DNA of 64,000 nucleotides from DATEPR01 sp036491115. GTDB taxonomy: Bacteria; Actinomycetota; Actinomycetes; Mycobacteriales; Pseudonocardiaceae. The stretch is from positions 40,609 to 104,608 of the forward strand of contig DASXCQ010000030.1 of assembly GCA_036491115.1 (NCBI GenBank), in the 5' to 3' direction. Made by a program: the position numbers and the translations under genes. Under the pieces are notes generated by a model. The model did no database searches and had not been told where the DNA came from. It saw only the letters and a list, made by a program, of their open reading frames with translations. The number at the start of each line of letters is the position of its first letter. The first letter of the stretch is position 1. Shown piece after piece: positions 59,948 through 64,000 of the stretch.

Positions 59948-60736
59948 ATGCCGCCGATGACTGCGATGAGCACGGCACGGGGACGGGCCCGCCGGTATCC
60001 GCCGGAACTGTGGCGGGTGCCCGTGCTGCGCACCCTGCGGATCACCCCGAGGATGGCGCGCATCACCGTCGGCGGGACCGCGCTGCGCACGTTTCCCGGC
60101 GGGGGTGGCGACCAGCACGTCGTCCTCTACTTCTACGACCGCGACGCCACCCTGCCCGAGCCGCTCACCCTGGCCTCCGCCCGGACCATGCTGGGCCAGG
60201 TCCGGCCCGCCATGCGCAGCTACACCGTGCGCCGGTTCGACGCCGCCGCCGGCGAACTGGACATCGACTTCGTCCTGCACGAGCACGGCGGCATCGCCGC
60301 CGACTGGGCCGCCACCACCCGACCGGGTGACGACGTGATCGTGGTCGGACCGTCCCCGGCGCACCTGCCCGACCCCGTGGTCCGCCGGCACGTGCTGGTC
60401 GGCGACGAGACCGCGCTGCCGGCGATCGGCGCCATGCTGGGCGAGCCGTCGGTGCTGGCCATCGTCGAGGTGGCCGACGCTGCCGAGGAACAGGACCTGC
60501 CCGGCGACGTCCGCTGGGTGCACCGCGACGGCCGTCCGTCCGGCACGCCCGATCTGCTGCTGGCAGCCTTGGCCGATGCCGGCCCGTACGACGCCGGCGT
60601 CGCCGTGTGGGCCGCGGGTGAGCGGACCGTCATGCACGCGGTGCGTGCCTACCTTCTCCATGAGTGCGGACTCGACCGCCGGAGGGTGCGCACCACCATG
60701 TACTGGCGGCACGGACAGGCCGGCGCAAGCGTCTGA
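59948..60736 (+). CDS. Siderophore-interacting protein (FAD-binding)
   Basis: 262 residues. N-terminal FAD-binding barrel with MRSYTVRRFDAAAGELDIDF (the R-x-Y-T motif for FAD) and FVLHEHGGIAADWAATTRPG, followed by a C-terminal SIP NAD(P)-binding fold (LVGDETALPAIGAMLGE, then VAVWAAGERTVMHAVRAYLL). These enzymes reduce ferric siderophores with NADPH to release iron. The start is uncertain: ATG 59948, 59957 or 59966, none with a good ribosome site. Ends with CGLDRRRVRTTMYWRHGQ. No siderophore synthesis gene is near. Confidence 0.88.
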   Translation: MPPMTAMSTARGRARRYPPELWRVPVLRTLRITPRMARITVGGTALRTFPGGGGDQHVVLYFYDRDATLPEPLTLASARTMLGQVRPAMRSYTVRRFDAAAGELDIDFVLHEHGGIAADWAATTRPGDDVIVVGPSPAHLPDPVVRRHVLVGDETALPAIGAMLGEPSVLAIVEVADAAEEQDLPGDVRWVHRDGRPSGTPDLLLAALADAGPYDAGVAVWAAGERTVMHAVRAYLLHECGLDRRRVRTTMYWRHGQAGASV

Positions 60737-60798
60737 CGAGGAACTTTTCCCGGCCGGCGGGCGTTCCACGATATGTCGGAGGAGTCTGTCGGGAGGGT

Positions 60799-61677
60799 AT
60801 GGCATCGGTGCACAAGCACTACAACGGTCTGAAGACGGCGCTGCTGCTGGGCGGAATGAGCGCACTGATCGTCGCGATCTGTGCGTTCTTCGGCCGTACC
60901 GCGCTGATCATCGGGCTCGTCGTGGCGCTGGGCATGAACGCCTACGCGTACTTCAACTCGGACAAGCTCGCCCTGCGTGCGATGCGGGCCCGGCCGGTCT
61001 CCGAGGCCGAGCAGCCCGCCATGTACCGGATCGTGCGGCTGCTGGCCACGTCGGCCCGCCAGCCCATGCCCAGGCTGTACGTGAGCCCCACCAGGGCGCC
61101 CAACGCGTTCGCCACCGGCAGAAACCCACGCAACGCGGCCGTCTGCTGCACCATGGGCATCCTGGACCTGCTCGACGAGCGGGAGCTGCGGGCCGTGCTG
61201 GGCCATGAGCTGTCCCACGTCTACAACCGCGACATACTCATTTCGTGTGTCGCGGGCGCGCTGGCCAGCGTGGTGACCCTACTGGCCAACCTGGCGCTGT
61301 TCGCCGGCCTGTTCTTCGGTGGCGGTGGCCGCGACGACCGCTCCAACCCGCTGGCCCTGCTGCTCATCGCCATCGTCGGCCCCATCGCCGCCGCGATCGT
61401 CCAGCTGGCGATCAGCCGGTCCCGCGAGTACCAGGCCGACGAGTCCAGCGCCGAGCTCACCGGTGACCCGCTGGCCCTGGCGTCCGCCCTGCGCAAACTG
61501 GAGTACGGCACCCGCCAGCTGCCCCTGGCCCCGGAACCGGCCGTGGTGGCGCAGTCGCACCTGATGATCGCCAACCCGTTCCGGCCCGGCGACGGCGTGT
61601 CCCGGCTGTTCTCCACCCATCCGCCGATCGAGGAGCGGATCGCCAGGCTGGAGAAGATGGCCGGCCGGTCCCTGTAG
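60799..61677 (+). CDS. htpX: HtpX-type M48 membrane zinc protease
   Basis: 292 residues from ATG 60799. Two N-terminal helices (LLLGGMSALIVAICAFFG and ALIIGLVVALGMNAYAYF) are followed by the zinc motif AVLGHELSHVYNRDI (HEXXH) and the third ligand in SREYQADESSAELTG. A third and fourth helix (LASVVTLLANLALFAGLFFG, LALLLIAIVGPIAAAIVQL) fit the family. Degrades misfolded membrane proteins in stress. The GGGAGGG site is close to the start. It is convergent with rmlA (1-nt gap). Confidence 0.92.
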   Translation: MASVHKHYNGLKTALLLGGMSALIVAICAFFGRTALIIGLVVALGMNAYAYFNSDKLALRAMRARPVSEAEQPAMYRIVRLLATSARQPMPRLYVSPTRAPNAFATGRNPRNAAVCCTMGILDLLDERELRAVLGHELSHVYNRDILISCVAGALASVVTLLANLALFAGLFFGGGGRDDRSNPLALLLIAIVGPIAAAIVQLAISRSREYQADESSAELTGDPLALASALRKLEYGTRQLPLAPEPAVVAQSHLMIANPFRPGDGVSRLFSTHPPIEERIARLEKMAGRSL

Positions 61678-61678
61678 G

Positions 61679-62554
61679 TCAGTGCCCGGTCGTGGCCGCG
61701 ACCTGCATCACGTACTCGCCGTACCCGGACTTGGCCAGCTTCGCGCCCAGCGCGTGGCACTCGGCCGCGGTGATGTAACCCATCCGCAGCGCGATCTCCT
61801 CCAGGCACGCGATGCGCACGCCCTGGCGGTGTTCCAGCACCTGGACGAACTGCCCGGCCTCCAGGAGCGAGTCGTGGGTGCCGGTGTCCAACCAGGCGAA
61901 GCCGCGCCCCAGGTCGACCAAGCTGGCCTGCCCCCGGGCGAGGTAATGGACGTTGACGTCGGTGATCTCGAGTTCCCCGCGCGCCGACGGCGTGAGTGAT
62001 CGCGCGATCTCGACCACCTCGTTGTCGTAGAAGTACAGCCCGGTGATCGCCTTGTTCGACTTCGGCGTCGCAGGCTTCTCCTCGATGGAGACAAGTCGTC
62101 CCGACTCGTCCACCTCGCCCACGCCGTACCGGTGCGGATCCTTCACCGGGTAGCCGAACAACACGCACCCGTCCAGCGCCGCCACGTGGTGCTGCAACGT
62201 CCTGGCGAAACCCTGCCCATAGAAGATGTTGTCGCCCAACACGAGCGCCACGGAGTCGTCCCCCACGAACGACTCACCGATCACGAACGCCTCAGCCAGC
62301 CCGTTCGGCTGTGGCTGTTCGGCATACTCGAACCGCACCCCGAACTGCGTCCCGTCGCCCAGCAGGCGCCGGAAGTTCGGCAGGTCGGTCGGCGTCGAGA
62401 TGACCAGGATCTCCCGGATACCGGCCAGGAAGAGCACCGACAGCGGGTAGTAGATCATCGGCTTGTCGTAGACCGGCAGCAGCTGTTTCGACACGGCCTG
62501 CGTGATCGGGTGCAGGCGGGTGCCGCTGCCACCGGCCAGCACGATGCCCTTCAT
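61679..62554 (-). CDS. rmlA: Glucose-1-phosphate thymidylyltransferase
   Basis: Makes dTDP-glucose, the precursor of dTDP-rhamnose used in actinobacterial cell walls. 291 residues, the short type (RmlA/RfbA). KGIVLAGGSGTRLHPITQAV is the nucleotide motif, SKQLLPVYDKPMIYYPLSVL the substrate motif, and VLGDNIFYGQGFARTL carries the metal Asp; VSIEEKPATPKSNKAITGLY follows. It is downstream of yajQ with a 4-nt overlap. rmlB, C and D are not in the window. Confidence 0.94.
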   Translation of the reverse strand: MKGIVLAGGSGTRLHPITQAVSKQLLPVYDKPMIYYPLSVLFLAGIREILVISTPTDLPNFRRLLGDGTQFGVRFEYAEQPQPNGLAEAFVIGESFVGDDSVALVLGDNIFYGQGFARTLQHHVAALDGCVLFGYPVKDPHRYGVGEVDESGRLVSIEEKPATPKSNKAITGLYFYDNEVVEIARSLTPSARGELEITDVNVHYLARGQASLVDLGRGFAWLDTGTHDSLLEAGQFVQVLEHRQGVRIACLEEIALRMGYITAAECHALGAKLAKSGYGEYVMQVAATTGH

Positions 62555-63042
62555 CGGTAGTTCGTGAACTGCAGCGCGATACCGAAATCGGAGCCCTTGA
62601 GCAGTGCGATCACATCCTGCAACTGGTCCTTCTTCTTACCCGATACGCGCAGTTGGTCACCCTGGATCTGCGCCTGAACCCCCTTGGGCCCGTCGTCCCG
62701 GATGGTCTTCGCGATCTGCTTGGCCTTCTCGCTGGAGATCCCCTGCACGATCGTCCCGGTCAACTTGTAGACCTTGCCGGACACGGCAGGCTCGTCCGCC
62801 TCCAACGCCTTCAGCGAGATCCCCCGCTTGACCAGCTTGTCCTTGAACACGTCCAACGCGGCCGCACACCGCTCCTCGGTGTCCGCCTGGATCGCCACGG
62901 CTTCGTCCCCCGACCACGAGATCGAGGCGTTCGTCCCCCGGAAGTCGAAGCGGGTACTGAGCTCCTTGCCGGCCTGGTTGAGGGCGTTGTCCACCTCCTG
63001 CCGGTCCACCTTGCTGACCACGTCGAACGAGGGGTCCGCCAC
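62551..63042 (-). CDS. YajQ-family nucleotide-binding protein
   Basis: 163 residues from GTG 63042 with GGAGG 9 nt upstream; a TTG at 63048 would add two residues. MADPSFDVVSKVDRQEVDNA starts the typical fold, followed by LSTRFDFRGTNASISWSG, KVYKLTGTIVQGISSEKAKQ and IQGDQLRVSGKKKDQLQDVI. In proteobacteria YajQ relatives bind cyclic di-GMP; this is unproven for actinobacteria. Overlap with rmlA makes a two-gene operon, whose link is unclear. Confidence 0.9.
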   Translation of the reverse strand: MADPSFDVVSKVDRQEVDNALNQAGKELSTRFDFRGTNASISWSGDEAVAIQADTEERCAAALDVFKDKLVKRGISLKALEADEPAVSGKVYKLTGTIVQGISSEKAKQIAKTIRDDGPKGVQAQIQGDQLRVSGKKKDQLQDVIALLKGSDFGIALQFTNYR

Positions 63043-63156
63043 GTCCAAGCACCTCCGGTTTCCTGCTCCGCTGTGTGCCGCATGCTACCGGGGTACCGGA
63101 TGGCGCCCGCCGCAACGCGTTGGGTATGGTTCACCCACCGGCCACCGTGCCGGCAG

Positions 63157-63238
63157 GGCGGGTTGCCCGAGTGGCCAAAGGGAGCGGACTGTAAATCCGT
63201 CGGCTCAGCCTACGAAGGTTCGAATCCTTCACCCGCCA
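63157..63238 (+). tRNA. tRNA-Tyr (anticodon GTA)
   Basis: 82-nt cloverleaf of the long-variable-arm class used by bacterial tRNA-Tyr. Acceptor stem GGCGGGT (63157-63163) pairs with ACCCGCC (63231-63237); the discriminator is A63238. The anticodon loop is CTGTAAA with anticodon GTA at 63191-63193; the T loop is GGTTCGAATCC. CCA is not fully encoded (only a partial CA follows). A possible -10 (TATGGT, 63125-63130) is upstream. Confidence 0.95.
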
Positions 63239-63651
63239 CACCCGAAGATCGGCTCCGTGACCAGCAAGTACGGTCACTGGGGCCGATCTTCGTGTATCCG
63301 GCTGTGTACGGCCGCAACCGGCTGCGCCCGGGTGATCACGTCAAATGCGCGGCAAAGTGCGTCCAGTTTGAGCAGGGGCTCTGCCGCTGCGCACGCACAC
63401 CTATACGTCCACGAAGAGGTGCCTGACGTCTCTGACCCGCAGACGGCCGCCAGCCTCGCTGAGGCGTCGTTCACCTGGATCCGTGACCCGCGAGATCAGC
63501 GAGGCTCGCGGCGCTGACCGAGGCCGGCCGAGCGGACCAGTGCTGCGCTTGCGCCCCGGCACCTCACCGCAGATTTGCCCATTGACTAGCCGCGCTGTCG
63601 AACGTGGCGATATGTCGAGTACGGAACGGGGTGCTTCGCTAGGCTGCCTGG
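63239..63651 (+). other. 413-bp gap after tRNA-Tyr with a long hairpin
   Basis: CGAAGATCGGC (63243-63253) pairs with GCCGATCTTCG (63282-63292), and GTGACC (63257-63262) with GGTCAC (63272-63277) inside it, loop of 9 bases; probably the tRNA terminator. From 63293 to 63639 I see no gene, only short frames. TAGGCT at 63640-63645 is the -10 of the next gene. Confidence 0.6.
63640..63645 (+). promoter_or_regulatory. -10 element for a leaderless transcript of the edge gene
   Basis: TAGGCT (63640-63645) predicts a transcript start at 63652, exactly the GTG of the following open frame. Confidence 0.5.
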
Positions 63652-64000
63652 GTGGCGGACGAAGAGGAGATGGTTCAACTGCACGTGCTCACGCTTGCGG
63701 CCGTGAAGGCGGGGATTGAGACATTGCAGGACCAGCGTATCCACGAGCAGTTTCCTGCGTATCTCCACATCCGCCAGCGGGGGCTTGCGGTGGGGTCGCT
63801 CAATGACATCGAACCCGTGTGGCGAGAGGTCGGCGCACTCCTCCGAATGCCTGGCGGCCCTCCAACGAAGCCGCACTACAGGCCCTTCTCGTCCAGGAAT
63901 CGGAGGGACCCGAGCGGGTATTGGTTCAACGAAAACCTTGCAGGTAGCTATGCTCCGAGCTCATTGCGGGCAACATCCCGGTTCATGCTGAACGACGCAG
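63652..64000 (+). CDS. Unidentified protein, 5' part only
   Basis: Open without a stop from GTG 63652 to the window end, 116 codons. The visible part starts VADEEEMVQLHVLTLAAVKA, then GIETLQDQRIHEQFPAYLHI, a MPGGPPTKPHYRPFSSRNRR stretch and YWFNENLAGSYAPSSLRATS. I recognise no family. Codons such as ATT, CTT, TTT, GTT, AAT and TAT are frequent compared with the rest of the window, so the base composition is lower in GC. It follows tRNA-Tyr, a frequent site for integration, and may be the first gene of an acquired segment lying mostly outside the window. The start fits a leaderless transcript. Confidence 0.6.
   Translation, partial: MADEEEMVQLHVLTLAAVKAGIETLQDQRIHEQFPAYLHIRQRGLAVGSLNDIEPVWREVGALLRMPGGPPTKPHYRPFSSRNRRDPSGYWFNENLAGSYAPSSLRATSRFMLNDA

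Noticed and set aside
63483..63719. 78-codon frame after tRNA-Tyr
   Set aside because: Low-complexity Gly/Arg translation, no motif, overlaps the start of the better-supported edge gene.

Overview
The window is high-GC DNA with many GTG starts, densely packed co-directional genes and 1-4 nt gene overlaps. It comes from an actinomycete. BldC, DUF4229, MenJ, a fused CobA/HemD, a full actinobacterial nuo operon, F420-type LLM oxidoreductases and a class II (82 nt) tRNA-Tyr all fit; I infer a Pseudonocardiales-like organism, but the sequence alone does not prove the family. Almost everything is chromosomal housekeeping for respiration.

Layout. 2-331: tail of a sulfite-oxidase-like molybdoenzyme. 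350-6779: rex-hemA-hemC-hemD operon, a convergent membrane protein, then hemB (early tetrapyrrole synthesis). 6784-9873: two small membrane proteins and an OmpR-type two-component system. 9870-14507: menD divergent from menB-menE-menA. 14610-15692: DUF4229 protein, bldC and a small membrane protein. 15754-23457 (minus): hemL, a histidine phosphatase, a TlpA-like thioredoxin, ccdA, resB, ccsB and a proline-rich ParA/EspI-like ATPase, so heme precursor supply and cytochrome c maturation share one gene string. 23578-26451: a RecQ helicase with a C-terminal phosphoribosyltransferase-like domain and a methyltransferase. 26568-31488: menF, a DUF3592 protein, an inositol monophosphatase, menG and menJ. 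31911-47706: nuoA-N, followed by a polyprenyl diphosphate synthase (47726-48757) that probably makes the menaquinone tail. 49062-54101: a long acidic membrane-anchored protein, then korB/korA. 54462-58005: AsnC/ddaH divergent pair, DMT exporter, VC0807-type membrane protein. 58066-63042: tandem LLM oxidoreductases, a siderophore-interacting protein, htpX, yajQ-rmlA. 63157-63238: tRNA-Tyr, then a long hairpin and the start of an unidentified lower-GC gene that runs off the window.

How it works together. KorAB supplies reduced ferredoxin, Nuo oxidises NADH, Men enzymes with the polyprenyl synthase make menaquinone, and Hem/Ccs/Ccd/Res enzymes provide heme and mature c-type cytochromes. The NADH/NAD sensor Rex is encoded here and its operator (TTGTG-N8-CACAA) occurs in front of rex itself and twice, 32 bp apart, in front of nuoA, so redox control of heme supply and Complex I can be read directly from the window.

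The most unusual items are the RecQ-phosphoribosyltransferase fusion with two DnaA boxes upstream; the 18-bp menD/menB divergent gap with overlapping -10 elements; a 16-bp palindrome between the Rex operators and nuoA; stop codons of two convergent genes inside one terminator loop; a gene-conversion-like tract in the LLM pair; and the unidentified gene beyond tRNA-Tyr. I saw no CRISPR array, insertion sequence, transposase or prophage module.
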